Shown: in pieces, positions 22,507-35,338 of the stretch | Layout of the letters: each line of letters begins with the position of its first letter | Position numbering within the stretch: the stretch's first letter is position 1 | Assembly (NCBI GenBank): GCA_020747065.1 | Contig: JAGMVK010000002.1 | Location: 1,116,001-1,180,000, forward strand | DNA: 64,000 bases | Direction of reading: 5' to 3' | Source: Cadophora sp. MPI-SDFR-AT-0126 | Taxonomy: Eukaryota > Ascomycota > Leotiomycetes > Helotiales > Ploettnerulaceae | Notes under the pieces: generated by a model | What the model saw: only the letters and a program-made list of their open reading frames with translations | Databases searched by the model: none | What the model was told of the DNA's origin: nothing | Program-made: the position numbers and the translations under genes

Positions 22507-24770
22507 TCACAGCATCGTGCCAAACGTGCCATCTGTTGCGATGCCTTTTCTTGGACTCGACTTGCCGCCTTCCTCGTTCGCGGGCTTGCGATGCCTGAAT
22601 GTGAAACCGACGAACAAACTCTTGCTCATGGGGTCCTCTCTGTCGGCCATGTTCTCCAGTGCCTCCTGCTTCTCGTGGACCTCCTTGTACTTAGCCATAT
22701 CGGCTTCGTTGCTGAAATCGTCGAAGTAACCAGCATCGGTCTCAGAGTCAAGTTCAGGAACGAAAGGAGCGCGTTGAGAGCGAAGCGTAGTCCAGTCAAC
22801 CTCGGCGAAGTAGTGGTGCTCATAAACATCCTTGATCGACGAGAACCGCCTCGATTTGGATGCAATGCAGCTATCTGTGTTAGCATGAGCGTATTTAGAC
22901 TTTTCGCGATAGACATACCTAGTAATGAAGTTCCAAGTACGATTGCTGATAAAGTAATTTGGATCTTCCCAGACTGGCCGCTTCAAAACCTCTCTCCAGT
23001 GCTTCAAATTCTTCCAGGTCTCTTCAACTGTTGCACCTGCGAAAGGAGGGAAGCCAGTCAAAGCCTCGAAATGCATACACCCCAGACTCCAATAGTCCAC
23101 CGAGAACTCGTATTCATCTCCCTTCAAGACCTCGGGGGCCATGTAGTCAGGAGAACCAACAATCGACTTCGCATAGTTGACATCCTTATCTCTCATCGAC
23201 CGGTACCCTTCACGACGCTCAGCAACAGTACGCTGCTCCATCGGTTTGCCAAAGGGAACATATGTCTCTCCGACCTTCTCGAGCTTGACGCGCATGGATT
23301 CGATTTTACCCGGGGCCAGGAAACCAGCAGCAAGTCCGAAATCTGTGAGCTTGACGTGACCAGTCGAATCTATGAGGAAATTCTCCGGCTTGAGATCACG
23401 GTGGATATAGCCAAGTTGATGAAGGGCGTCTACAGAGCAGAACATCTCGGCAATATAGAAGCGGGCATGACGATTTGCAAGGACTCCAGTGTTGTTGAGT
23501 AGGGTTCTGAAATCTCCACCAGGGACGTATTCCTAGATTGATCAGCTTAGCAATAAATCAGCTCTTTCCACGAACTTACCATAGCCAAATAGATACTCTT
23601 CTCATCCTGGAATGAATAGAGTAGTCGGACGAGCCACTCGCTCTTTGCATTCGTCAAGATGTCGCGCTCTGTGAGGACATGTCGGATCTCATCGAGCTTG
23701 AATAGCAACTTCTTGCTCATGACCTTCAGTGCACAAACTTCGCGAGTATCCTTCTTCTGAGCAAGGAAGACCTGACCATAGCCACCTTGTCCAACTTGTG
23801 TAAGGATCTGGAAATCGCCCTGGCGAAGACGTACGCGACGTTTTCGCAGATTCGCACGTTCTCTACCAGCATACTTTTGCCAAACCTGGTTGTAGGTCTC
23901 TTCGGGAGTTTCTGGTGGCTCTGGATATTCGGATCGGAAGTGATTGAGTCGATTTTGACGCGAGCCAACATAGCTAAGGAGGTCGAAGTAATAGTCTAGG
24001 AAGTCTGCGAGTGGTTAGAACTGACTGGCATGTATGGAAGGGTACCTACAAAGCTGTGTGACATTGGCAAGGCGTTTGACATTTGGCTTGTGCAGGATCT
24101 CCAATTCCTCAGCGGTCAAACCTCGCTGTGTGTTGTATTTCTTTGTAGTCTGTTGGGGTTGGTAGAGCTCTTGTCTGGAAATTGCGGCTTGGTTCTGGGC
24201 GGAATCAAGTCCTTGTCTGGATCCTGGTGGAGTGTTCTCTTTACCTTGCTTCCGCAGTGGGCTGCCTGGTGCTACGGCTGATTTGTGTAAAACACTATCG
24301 TCAACACCGCCGGAAGAATTACCAAAGTAAGAGTCGTCCACAGCCAAAGTGTTCCCCTTTCCTGGAGACAGTGGTGTTCCAACCTGCGAGCGACTTCCAC
24401 CGAAAACAGGCGGGGCGATCTTCATGGCATTCTCGAAAGCAGTCGGTAGATCATTGGCACCTGGAGGGTTTCGATTCTTGCTCGGACTGCCTTGTGGGGT
24501 AGAGACTGGAGTGATGAAGCTGTTTCGAGTCGGAGTGTTTGGTCGCTCGAAGGCCTCGTTTTGGCTGGAGCGAGTATGGAGGGGAGGAGGAGGCACAGGC
24601 AGAATTCCCTCATGCTTGCCTCCCTGCGAGGAAGGAAACAGATTCGTAATGAAGTTCGACATGCTGGACAATCTTGTTCTTCTCCTGAGGGTCTTGCTGC
24701 TCGGTGTCGGTGAGAGCCGTTGGCGCCCTGCACTGAAGGAGTGCGAGTTGCAAGAAGTTACGACAGGCAA
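22507..24770 (-). CDS. dbf2: NDR-family protein kinase Dbf2/Sid2 (septation/mitotic exit network)
   Basis: Exons 24770-24050, 24004-23580, 23532-22919 and 22870-22507 (introns of 45, 47 and 48 nt) give 707 residues. If Met37 at 24662 is the true start, as its MSNFITNLFPSS context suggests, the product is 671 residues. Residues 1-235 are disordered with many S/T-P sites. Residues about 241-303 (Y-F-L-D-Y-Y-F-D-L-L) match the Mob1-binding segment. The kinase domain has GQGGYGQVF (312-320), the ATP Lys at 334, HRD (426-428) and DFG (446-448). It also has the NDR-type long insert before A-K-S-I-V-G-S-P-D-Y-M-A-P-E. The C-terminal hydrophobic motif is F-V-G-F-T-F. Family role: with Mob1 it drives septum formation and cytokinesis from the spindle pole body and septum. 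Confidence 0.93.
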
Positions 24771-26804
24771 GCAATGGAGAGCAGATTGAAGAAAAGGAAA
24801 TTATGCCCAGGAACAGATTGCAAGTGCCTGCAGCAAATTGGAAGATTCGCAGCTGACGTTGTAGTTGTATGCAGAGTCCAGGATTGTGTGTGCTTGAAGT
24901 CGAAGTGGGGTTCTGGGTTTGTTTACAAGTGGCAGGCGCACCACGGCAACGGAGCCACCGCGTTTTAGCGTGCCTGGCCCCCAGTCAGTCTGCTAAACTT
25001 TAATTCCCCTGACCAGCGGAATGTTCAACCTCTGTGCAACTCAGAAGTTTCAACTCAAGTTCACATTATCATTCGCATGGCCATCTAGATGGGTGGCCCC
25101 TGAGAATCGTATCATTGCGCTTCTGCAGTTATGAAGCCTGTGACGATTGCCTTCAACTAGAGAGTTCTGTTGCAGGTGGCAGAAATATGCTCACAGCCAC
25201 TTAATTCAGCATTGTGACAGTCTTACCGATGTTGATATTGACATTCGACATTCAACTCTTTACGATATCTTTCTTTTCTGCAAGGTGTCAGAACCAACCC
25301 TCTTAGTAAAAGCCGTGTACAACAGCCTCGGCTTCAAGTCTGAGCAAAGTCTTACCATTATGTTGGAAGTCACTGAACAAAAGATGTATCAGTGTATCAT
25401 TGGGCCAGAATACACAGGCTGTCTTGGCTTCTGAGGGCCCCAAAAGCTTTCTCCATGTTAGCCTACTTTCTGCAGGGCATTCATGCCATTTTTCGGTATC
25501 GTTCGGCAGCTGAAACCGTGTATCTAAGTGCTATTTTGCTCGGATTGTGTTGCCCTGTAGGAAACTAGGCATGCGGAGTTGAGCTGAGAAATTGGCTGCA
25601 AGTGCATGTATTGCCTGCCGTGTTTTCCTATCACATATCAACCTGTGGCATTCTTTAAGTTAGATCGGCTAGCGCTTGTTTGTGACTTGGTATTTTCACT
25701 TTGAAGACTGTTTATCAATTCGTGCATCCAACCAAGTCTCCTGATTCGGACGAAGCTCTTCGATTGCTCTGGTTCATATCATTCAGCAGCACCGCCACCA
25801 CATATGTCACGATCAAATCTGGAAAAGCGTTGTACATTTGGTATTGGGTGTCTGAGGCTTGTAAACAGCCCATTCAGAAGCTGACCTCCAGAGGCAAATA
25901 TTTGTCCACGTCACGTGTCAATCTCAACGTTAGTTTTTCGTTCTTGGGACGATCTTGAAGCTCCAGAATTACATGTCATTTGTCTTGTTGATTGCGCAAT
26001 AAGATTGTACCTAAGTCAGCTGGTCCACCAGGTCCCATAAATCCATGTTGTGCATGCTGTTTTCGGAAGTCTTGGAATAAATGGGTAATGACATCACAAC
26101 AACTTCTGTTGTAAATGTAAATGACATCACGCGCTCTAACCCGCAACATCTCTCAAAACTCAACTTCAATCAGGCCGGACCTTTCAGTCCGTCTGTGAAA
26201 CATGGCAATTGGGTGTGGCTAAATTGCGATCATGTTCACATGGAAATCTTCAAAGACCCTTGGTCATAGCTCCATTTCAGCCTTGAAGTGAGGGGCAACC
26301 AAGTCTAGTTCCCGATGATGATGGTGATGGCCATTGCAAAGGTGCCTTCTCTATGGCTGTTGACCTGCTCGTGTGCCACAGCTAGTTCTTACTTAGGACT
26401 GCTAGTACTGCAAGAAGCTGGAGCTTTGTGAGACAAGACCGGATGTAGAGGGAGTGGTAGTTAGGTAGTTGTGGGCTTTGATTCCTGCACGGTGCCACTG
26501 TATCACGACAAGCAGGAGCTGTCCTACCTTCCTGCCCTGCCTGAGCCCAGCTTTCCTTACCCGCAAATTGTTTGCGTTTGTGGCAAATTGAATTTCAGAG
26601 GAGGAGCCATGACGTCTTCCAGCCTTGTATCAAGCAAGACAGGCAGGAAGCCTCGTCTTCTCTCGCTTCCCTCCTACTTAAAGAGCATCTCCCATCCTGA
26701 GACTCCATCTTCTTTCTTCATCACACCTTCACACGATCTCAACACTTTCAATCAACTTAACTTCAAAACACTTCAACAAAACACTCAACCCCAAATCAAT
26801 CACC
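24771..26804. other. Long intergenic region before the HSP9/HSP12 gene
   Basis: No protein gene is supported. It serves as the divergent upstream region of the kinase (minus strand) and the stress-protein gene (plus strand). An AGGGG stress-response-element core occurs at 26291-26295 and a TGACGTC element near 26610. These motifs are short and could occur by chance. Confidence 0.45.
26291..26295 (+). promoter_or_regulatory. AGGGG (STRE-like) core upstream of the HSP9/HSP12 gene
   Basis: The pentamer lies about 510 bp before the start codon. STRE elements drive HSP12-type genes in yeasts. Here only one copy is seen near the gene, so this is a weak assignment. Confidence 0.25.
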
Positions 26805-27300
26805 ATGTCTGACGCAGCGTAAGTACTCCCCCGCGTTCTTGGCCGCCTTCCTACCCTTCCTCCCACCTGGGCTGTGAAGCTAACATACGTGCAGACGCAA
26901 GGGTCTCGGCGAGCAGGCCCAGGAGAAGCTCACTCCTCAGAGCCAGAAGTCCACCGGACAGGTTATCGGCGAGAATCTCACTGGCGCTGGTGACAAGGTT
27001 GCTGCTGCAGTCCAGCCAAGTAAGTTGGATACCTCTCTCTGCTATTCACGACGGCCTGCTGATACATCCTTCTCACTCAGGTAGCGAAAAGTCAGCCACC
27101 CAAAAGGCTGGTGACAGCCTCCGAGGCAGCGGCGACAGTGCTCAAAAGGAGGGCGGTGGTGTGCTCGACAGTGTCTCGAAGACCGTCACTGATACCAGTA
27201 ATTATTCCGTCCCCCAAGCACTTGATCGATTCTAACATTCCTTCCAGTCAACTCCGTCACCGGCAAGACCGAGGACACTGCCAAGAAGAATGATTTGTAG
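26805..27300 (+). CDS. hsp12: HSP9/HSP12-family small stress protein
   Basis: Four exons (26805-26818, 26895-27019, 27081-27197, 27248-27300) give 102 residues. The start reads MSDAARKGLGEQAQEKLTPQ, followed by S-T-G-Q-x2-G-E-N-x-T-G, the family hallmark. The rest is hydrophilic and repeats K/S/G-rich amphipathic stretches, ending T-G-K-T-E-D-T-A-K-K-N-D-L. Yeast relatives are membrane-associated, intrinsically disordered and strongly induced by heat, osmotic stress and starvation. The very short first exon (14 nt) and the introns of 76, 61 and 50 nt are clear from consensus splice sites. Confidence 0.93.
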
Positions 27301-28655
27301 ATCCGCAACGATACCCTTCTCACCTACGATTCTCGCAGATGGTTGATGGATAAGGTTTCGTTTCTCCTCTTGCCTTCCGGTACTTGGTACATGGGTCTTC
27401 TCTGTTTTCTTTGGCGGCAAGATTCATAATGGTTGATTTGGGCAATGCGTAGTGGCTTTCTGGTGGTTCATGATTGTACGATAACGATGGTTTTCTTTTT
27501 TTGCGATGGGTTTATGGACATGATACCGCCTGCGGGCTAATGATGAAGATCATTCAACATCTCAATGAGGTCCTTCCCACATTTTATGTGATGACTTGAA
27601 ATAGCATGATTTTCTTGCGGAAGGTCCAAGCGGACCACTAGCAGCATTTCGTTCTGATTCAGCCACTTCACACAATACAGTGGGAACGATACTTGGTTAA
27701 TTTTTACAGTGTGCCAGCTTGTATGCCCGACAATGTTGAAGTCTTTGCCTTTGTATGTCGAATTTCGCCAGTGCCATACGAAGTCAATTGGCATTAGTCA
27801 CGCATAATAATCAAACAGAAGTTTGCGACCTCTTTGTAGGAGCCTCGCGAGCGAGAAAGGTAAAAACTTGCCCGCTATCTGCTGGAAGTGAACAGACGCG
27901 TATTCACGTCTGACCTGTGAAACGCCAGGTGACTCTCGGCGTGATGTTAGGTACGGGTATTTTGCTGTGCCTCAGATCTGCCTCCACTCGTGTGGGGCGA
28001 TGCATTTCGTCAACAGCAATATTTGGAGGAGAGTTGATGACTTTGAAGTTTCTACTGAAGGTTTCAGCGGTATTGGAGGAGAATGCTATGATGTTAAGAC
28101 GCTGGTGTTTGGTTCAATCATACTTGCTGATTTGGGTTAGTATTTATTGACGTCCAGCCATTGCAGGCGAGAGACTGAGGGATAGGGACAAGGGTGGATC
28201 CTATGTTTTCTAGATACATTCACGACGAGCTTTCTACGTATGAGAAGTAGATACACTTCATGACCTTATCGACATTCAACTGATGAACGAGATTTCTCTT
28301 CTCCATCTTAAAGTCCTCACATCAACCCCTCTGCCCCTTTCCTCGTACCCCATAAGCGGAATACGATCAGCGAATCACATCCCCCAGCAAAGCCCAGGGT
28401 CAGCGCTAATCAACCCAACGGACACGGCCCTTCGCAAAACCCCGCCCCGATTGAAATGAAGGGAAAAAGCGACACCAACCTTCGCGGCGGTGCTGCTGTA
28501 TTGTCCTTTCTTCCCGATGTACTCGATTTTTTGTGTCCTGTTGTGTAATTGACTTTGCTTGTTTGAGTTTTACTTTGCTTTGCTGGTTGATTATTAAACT
28601 TTTTTTTTGGAGGGGGTTTTGACTGTGTTAGTGTGTGTGTGTGCTAGTCGGACGG
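27301..28655. other. Intergenic, no supported gene
   Basis: Open frames at 27537-27794 (minus) and 27917-28150 (plus) have no recognisable domain. The last 100 bases before 28656 are T- and GT-rich (TGTGTGTGTG at 28632-28641) and are presumably the leader of the transcription factor. Confidence 0.5.
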
Positions 28656-31445
28656 ATGATGCTTCAGACGCCATCATCGGGAAGTGGACTTGGTGGTGGT
28701 GAAAGTCGAGGTGGGAGTGTGGGTCCTGGGAATTCGACGAAGGCTTGTCAGAATTGCTCGAGGGCGAAGGCGAAGTGTTTACCGTTGGAGAGTGGTGATG
28801 GGAAATGTGCGAGGTGAGTTGGGATTTTTGTTCTTTTCGGATTGAGTTTCTTGCTTGGTTTGGTACCTTTGTTGTGTTCGGGAATGGCTCCTCGTGGAAT
28901 GTCCGGGCTTAGTTTGAAATTATATGTTGTGCTTTTCTTAAGGTCCGAAAGGGACTTGAATGTTTGTATCGGTCTTGAGGCTTCTGAATTACATGTGACT
29001 AGAAGAGCAAAATCCTAAGGCTGACGTTTTACAGATGCTCTCGGCTCAATAAAGAATGTATTGTGATACCTCGAACTGCACGGAAACGGAGGTCTCCAAA
29101 TACTACTTCGTGAGTTGAACTCTTTCATACTTATCTTTTCCGAGTTCTCCAAGCCCTCTTGAGACTCCTGGTACTCGCAATTTGAGTGTCTTGTATAAGT
29201 CTTTCCACTACAGTGTCTTTTGGTCAAGCAGGACTTGGGACAAATTATTTCAAGGTTGCACATAAGGTTTGATGAATTTGCCAAGTGCACTTTGGTTGAA
29301 ACCATCTTGAACAGCGTGTTGACTGTATGAGTTCAGGAATACTGCAGCACTGGAGCAGAAGATCGAGAGCCTGGTGTCGCTTCTTTCAAGTTCGCAGGGC
29401 GTGTCCATTCGGACTTCGTCGCATCTCACACCACCAGAAAGCCAAGGCCTAAGCGAACCATCGCCTCCTGATGAAAGACAACATGAACACGAGGAAGGGT
29501 TTCCGGAAAGTTTCCCCTCCCCCGACCGGTAAGCACTTCGAAGCGGCTTTAATGTCAAGGGGAATCTATTTGGGAGTTAAGACAAGACGAAGACTGATTT
29601 GTCTGGATAGTCGTTGGGCTGATCTACAGCCTAAAGCCGGCAGCTGCCAGTCATGGCTTTCATCAGGAATAGTCTGCGCCAGAGACTTTGTCGGTGGACA
29701 CGAGCTTTTCCCACCAATTCTGAATGAATCCGGAGTTCAGATATCCCCTCCAAACCGACAAGGAACGCATTCTGTGCCACCTATGGAGGACGCAAACACT
29801 CTTCTCGCAATTTTCAAGGAACGATTCCAACCTCGCTTCCCGTTTCTCGCCATCCCGAATGACATGTCTGCAGATCTGCTTCGGAGCCAGAAGCCTTGGA
29901 CGTACAAAGCGGTGATGATGGTAGCTTTTCAGGAAGATCGATTTCGTCAGATTGAGATTTCCAAGCAGTTCATGATGGAGGTTGCGGCTGCTATGCTGAT
30001 CAGGGGCGAGAAGAGTCTGGATATGCTGCAAGGTATGATCTTGTACAATGCTTGGTGAGTTGCTATTTCGGCGAAGGGCGGCTTTAAGAGCTGACAAAGA
30101 CGGACTCAGGTCTTATTATTACTCACCTGTCATTCCTTCCTGGCAGTCAACGGGAACGCATCAACTCTCTTTAGCATTACTCTACGACCTGGGGCTAACG
30201 AGACCATTGCGTGATTATGACGGGCCCATTTCTGATGTTGAAATGGCAAGAACAAAATCGCAGAAGGAAGAGCACGAGCGGACACACGATGAACGCAGAG
30301 CTCTGCTCTGCTACTACTTCCTAAATTCTGTGTGAGTGCCAATAACATTGCCGTCCGTATTAATGCTAACGATGCAGTTCCGCCTATTGTCTCAAGAAAC
30401 TTGAAGGGCTACGATACTCCGCCTACATGGAGCACTGCTGCGAAGTCTTACTTGCAGCTCCAGAACATGACTCGGATATCATCCTCGCATCGCTTTGCAA
30501 GCTGCAAAACATCATAGAACCGGTCTACCTGAGATTTGCAGACAAAGGAAAAGTTGACGACACCAAAGCTCCCGTGTGGATGCTCGGTAAAATGGTGCGG
30601 GCAGAAATGGAAAATCTTTTCAATTCACTCCCACCGAGAATCCAACAAGATCGTATGTTGCCTCCTCTATGTCCTTCGTTCTCGAGAGAGAGATCTAGAG
30701 AATGCTAACAAGTTGTTATTAGCAATGATACTCATGAGCTTCAACAGTGACGAGGTATTCACATACGAGCCAGCAATTTACAAACCATTCTTCCAGACCA
30801 GCTCAGTCGGTAATGTCAGCTCTCAGCGCATCGACATGCTTTATGGTTGTCTAGTCTCGAGTCAAAAGTTACTTAACGGTTATGTCAACCGGCCGATATC
30901 AGCCTACAAAGCCTTCTGCGTGATCGACCTCTCTCACATGGGCCGTGGACTCTCAACACTCCTCAAACTCTCTCTGCTCGAAGAAACAGGTTGGGACCTT
31001 TCATACGTTCGACAGACGGCAAATCTGTCATACTATTTCAACGAGCTGGCTTCGAGGTTTGAACAGGTTGGCGAGGTCATAGACCGTCTGCAGAAGAAGC
31101 CTGTTAGAGATCGAGCGAGTTCGTTTCCGACGGGTTGTGCTAGGGCGATGAGAATGGTTCAGCAGTGGTATGAAGCCAAGATTGCGGCGGATGCTGCTCA
31201 AAGCGGCCAGCATGCTGTGCCAGAGCTGGCGGTACCTTTGGGAGGGATGGACGACATGATGCTTGATGATTTCGACTTCATGAACGATGCGAACTGTACG
31301 TACTGGCCCTTTCCTTTTCTGAAAGTTCCGGGACCTCCTAGGAGAAAGTTGATCCTCTCAATCTTGCTGCAATTGCTGACTGTCTCTTTTCCTAGGGCTG
31401 GATTTGATGGGGGACTGTAATTTTAGCGTACCTATATTGCAATAG
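28656..31445 (+). CDS. Zn(II)2Cys6 transcription factor
   Basis: Eight exons: 28656-28813, 29035-29109, 29337-29528, 29611-30054, 30110-30331, 30378-30652, 30723-31295 and 31396-31445, giving 662 residues. The binuclear zinc cluster is C31-x2-C34-x6-C41-x9-C51-x2-C54-x6-C61, split by the first intron after Arg53. A short coiled coil (LEQKIESLVSLL) follows, then the fungal-specific regulatory domain. That domain carries E-R-F-Q-P-R-F-P-F and L-Q-G-M-I-L-Y-N-A-W-S-Y-Y. The C terminus is W-L-D-L-M-G-D-type, as in many regulators of this class. Introns 1 and 2 (221 and 227 nt) are four times the local norm. The DHA2 exporter 616 bp downstream is a plausible target. The fourth-exon acceptor (29610) is the least certain junction. 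Confidence 0.85.
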
Positions 31446-32061
31446 TCTCGAGCAACCCTCTCGGGCGAATATGATCTCCATTCTGACATACATTTTTTGA
31501 TATATGTAGACTTCCTTGAGCAAGGAAATTTGCGTACAAGTCAGAGAAATACCATGACATACCTGGTGATCAAAAGAACGGATGTCAAAATAATCGTCCA
31601 GGTTTCCAAGCAGGGACGAGTGAACTTTCCCAAGACAACTTGACGGGCGAAGTAAGAATGCATATTTGATCGGGATAATCATCTCGTAAAGCATTGGGAG
31701 GCAATGAAGAGTTCCAGGCAACGGTGCAGAAGACCCCATCTCCTCTTATGTCGTATCCCCAATCGAGACCCGGCGGATCGGACAAGCAGAAATGAAAGCC
31801 CGTTCGGTCCGCTTCCCTTTCCCTGACACAACAACCACCCACCAGCCCTGCAAATCCACTCGACTACCTCAATTGATTGGTCGACAGGTTGTATTTAGGT
31901 TGTTTATCTTATGGAGCCGCGTTTAGAGCATGGAGTTAAGCTTCTCCGTCGGAGGCGGGATCTGGTGTCCATGCAGCCACCGAAGCTTTGGTATATAACA
32001 AGACGGGAAGATGTCGAACAAAGTGGCAAGCAGCACTTTCTCGCTTTGCGTGTTCATTGTC
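31446..32061. promoter_or_regulatory. Intergenic promoter region of the DHA2 transporter
   Basis: This 616-bp stretch contains clustered CGG triplets (CCCGGCGGATCGG near 31768-31780), the core recognised by Zn(II)2Cys6 regulators. A link to the upstream factor is inference. A TATATAA box lies at 31992-31998. An in-frame ATG at 32011 precedes the preferred start. Confidence 0.35.
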
Positions 32062-34224
32062 ATGGCTACTGTCTCTGGAAATACTTCGTCTGTCACTCTT
32101 GAAAAGGAGGCCGTTCACAATGATGGCGTGACAGTGAGGGGCGACACCGCTGGAGGCCAATCGACGGCGCCGTTGTTCGATGGAGAGCCTGAAGTCCCGC
32201 CCCTGCCCGTCAATCCAGACGATGAAGTCCCAGACTACATTACTGGCATTCGTTTGCATCTTGTCCTCTTCGGTATTACCGCTGTCATGTTCCTCGTCAT
32301 GCTTGATATGACGATTGTTGTAACTGTAAGTTGCAATCCTTGGTTTTGACTTGCATACTTACTTACATTCGACAGGCAATTCCTAGCATTTCGAATGATT
32401 TCGACTCTATCAAAGACATCGGGTGGTATGGAACGGCATACTTACTCTGCTCGTAAGGTTCCCTTAGAGCTTTCTTGATTCTGTCCCGTACTTACTAACA
32501 ATGTGTAGCGCAGCTCTGCAGCCCCTCTCAGGGAAACTCTACCAGTACTACACTTCAAAGGTATATTTCGCCCATGTCAGATACCAAATCCAAATCAATT
32601 ACTTACGCTGGGCAATTAGAAACTCTTCCTGGGTGGTGTCTTCATCTTTGAAGTAGGCTCATTGATCTGCGCTCTGGCAAAGAATTCAAACACGTTCATC
32701 GTTGGCAGAGCAGTCTCGGGTATTGGGTCTTCAGGACTGACTGTTGGGATGCTTACCATTCTTGCCTCTTCGGCCCCTCTTGCTAAAAGACCTCGTGCGT
32801 GATCTTCGTCCTGCTGCGGTCGTTTTTACTAACAGATGTTAACAGTTTACTTGGGCTTCATGATGGGAATTGGCTCAATCGGACTCGTTCTTGGCCCAGT
32901 CATTGGAGGCATTTTATCTCAACATGCATCATGGAGGTGGTGTTTCTGGATGAATCTGCCAGTAAGCCAATTTATTCAAAGTTGCCAATCCCACACAGCA
33001 CATAGAAATGAGTCTCTATGGACAAGAGGCATCAGGCTACTCAAGCGAAACGAAGCAGCAGCTAACATTGTCCAGATCGGCGGCATAACAGCTGTTCTAC
33101 TTACCTTCATCCGCGTACCAGATGCCAAATTGGTGATCACCGACAAACCAACACCATTGCAAACCCTCGACCGCCTCGACCTTACAGGCTTCACAATCTT
33201 TGCGCCAGGGTGCGTGATGCTGCTGCTCGCGGTGGAATGGGGAGGCGTCACATATGCTTGGGGCTCTGCGAAAGTCATCGGATTGCTGTGTGGATCTGCT
33301 GTTACCATCGTTATATTCTTCGTCTGGGAAGGGCGTCGCGGAGATACGGCCATGATCCCATTCTTCCTGCTCAAGAATCGGGTCGTCATCTGCGCGTGTC
33401 TCACCATGACTCTGTCACAAGGCTCGGGCATGGTAGTCACTTATTACATTCCGCTTTGGTTCCAAGTCGTCAAGGACGCAAGTCCGACGATGGGTGGAGT
33501 ATATTACTTGCCTTCTGTTGGTTCCCAAATCATCGGCTCGATCATGACTGGCGCTTTGAGTAAGGAATCTCTCTCTGGACAATTTCAACTTGACTGACAA
33601 TCCTTTGCAGCTTCAAGACTGGGCTACTACACTCCGTTTGCCATCGCCGGCACAGCTCTGACGTCGATCTCCTGCGGCCTGTTCAGCACATTTACACCAA
33701 CATCGAATGCTGGAATGTGGATTGGCTATCAAATTATAGCGGGGTTCTCTCGAGGCTTGACCATGCAACAGCCTCTCACGGCAGTTCAAGCCGTAATCCC
33801 AAAGTCCAGACTTGCAGTTGCCAACTCGTTCCTCATGTTTTGCCAAATTCTCGGAGGCGCTCTCTTCGTATCATTCGCACAGACCATCTTCTCGAATGCG
33901 TTGAAGCCAGCTTTGAAGCATTATGCACCGGAGGTCGACCCCGAGACCGTGTATGCTGTTGGGGCTTCGGCGTTTAGAACCGTGATCACGAAGGAGCAGG
34001 TGAGGGGCGTGGTGTTGGCGTATAATGATGCGTTGAACAAGGTGTTTTACCTGGGTGCTGGAGCTACGGTCGTGGCGTTTGGTGCGAGTTTTGGTCTTGG
34101 GTGGACGAATTTGAAGGCGAAGAAGGCTCAGGAGGATGTGGAGAATGTGAAGCTTGAGGATGTGAAGCCAAAATTAGATGCTGGGGAGCCGAAAGCTGGG
34201 AGTCTGCAAGAAGGGAAGCAGTAG
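32062..34224 (+). CDS. MFS exporter, DHA2 (14-helix) type
   Basis: Exons 32062-32325, 32376-32452, 32509-32560, 32620-32794, 32846-32961, 33076-33559 and 33611-34224 give 593 residues. Starting at 32011 would add 17. Motifs are [17 protein letters not shown] in helix 1, [16 protein letters not shown], and motif [18 protein letters not shown] followed by C-F-W-M-N-L-P. The last is normally followed directly by an I-G-G helix, which supports removing 32962-33075 as an intron. That intron is 114 nt without an in-frame stop, so retention would simply add 38 residues. The family exports toxins and antifungals. The neighbour upstream is a Zn2Cys6 regulator, suggesting a regulator-pump pair. Confidence 0.85.
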
Positions 34225-35338
34225 TTGCTGCATAGAAAATGTGTCTCGCTTAGCATTTTGAAGGCGCTCATTCAGTAGACATTCCACTTACCCCTAACTC
34301 AATGTATAATAGTTACACTATAATGTTCTGTCATTCGAAATATCCTAACACGATTAAATAGAAATGGCAATAATCTAAGTTGAGCACCCAGATAGGACAG
34401 AAAGCACTTCGCCACGACTAATCGGAAAATAGCCTGCCGAAAAACATGGTACAGGAGAAGCGTGATGGATCAGGGAATTGCATTTGATCAAACAAACAAA
34501 TGGTGGCCGGAGTGGCCATGTAAGAAACACAACTATTTTATTAGCAATCGAATCTGTCTTCCAAGTGATGGTACATACATGTATTGCTTCTACGTGTAGA
34601 CCATCCACCTACGGGTACACACTGAATTCTCGCATTCTCCTTTGCACCTAGTATTATATTCACATCACTGACCAGCCAGAAGACGTGCCCAAAATTTCTG
34701 CTCTAATCTCTCGAACGTATCGGGTAATAGCCACTGATCCAAGTCCCATGCGGTGACGCATGCGGGCAGCAAAACAACCTACGCAAAGCGTGCCGAGCTT
34801 GCATATGCATGCAACGAGGTAGATTGCTCCACAAGACGATGCGTGGTTGGCAGAAAACATAATGAGTAAATATTAAAAATTACACAGCTTCAGACTCCCG
34901 GCACGCGGTGAAGGCATTGGTGGGTTCGCATGGTAGGATCGCTGGAGTTTGTGGGATGGACAATGCCAAGATCTTGAAGCGAAGCTCTGCAGGCAGGAAG
35001 GAAAGTAGGGTCAAGCTCTTGAGAGGAGGAGATGCAGATTGAAAATAGGTAGGCGCTTTGGGGTATTGTGAGAAGTGTTGAAAGACGTTGACGACTTTGG
35101 AGCGAAACTAACATGGGATATTCGAAGCAGTGGCCAGCCCCTGAAATTAGAGGCATCAGCCTCTCTTCCAGCGCCACTGTGGCGCTGGAACGACCCCGCG
35201 ATGTACACTATTTACCCCGCCAAAAGCCCTGGACCGGCACGATACCCCCAACATTTCAATGAGGAGCTGTCAAGAATAGTTTCTCTTTATACTCGGAAAT
35301 AGCCATGGATTTGATCGGAGTAATGAAAGCTAGAATCC
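34225..35338. other. Intergenic, no gene seen
   Basis: The 3' ends of two convergent genes face each other here. No coding sequence or repeat was recognised. Confidence 0.6.

Noticed and set aside
27917..28150. 77-codon frame with hydrophobic stretches
   Set aside because: Looks mildly protein-like but has no domain, no good start context and no splice partners.
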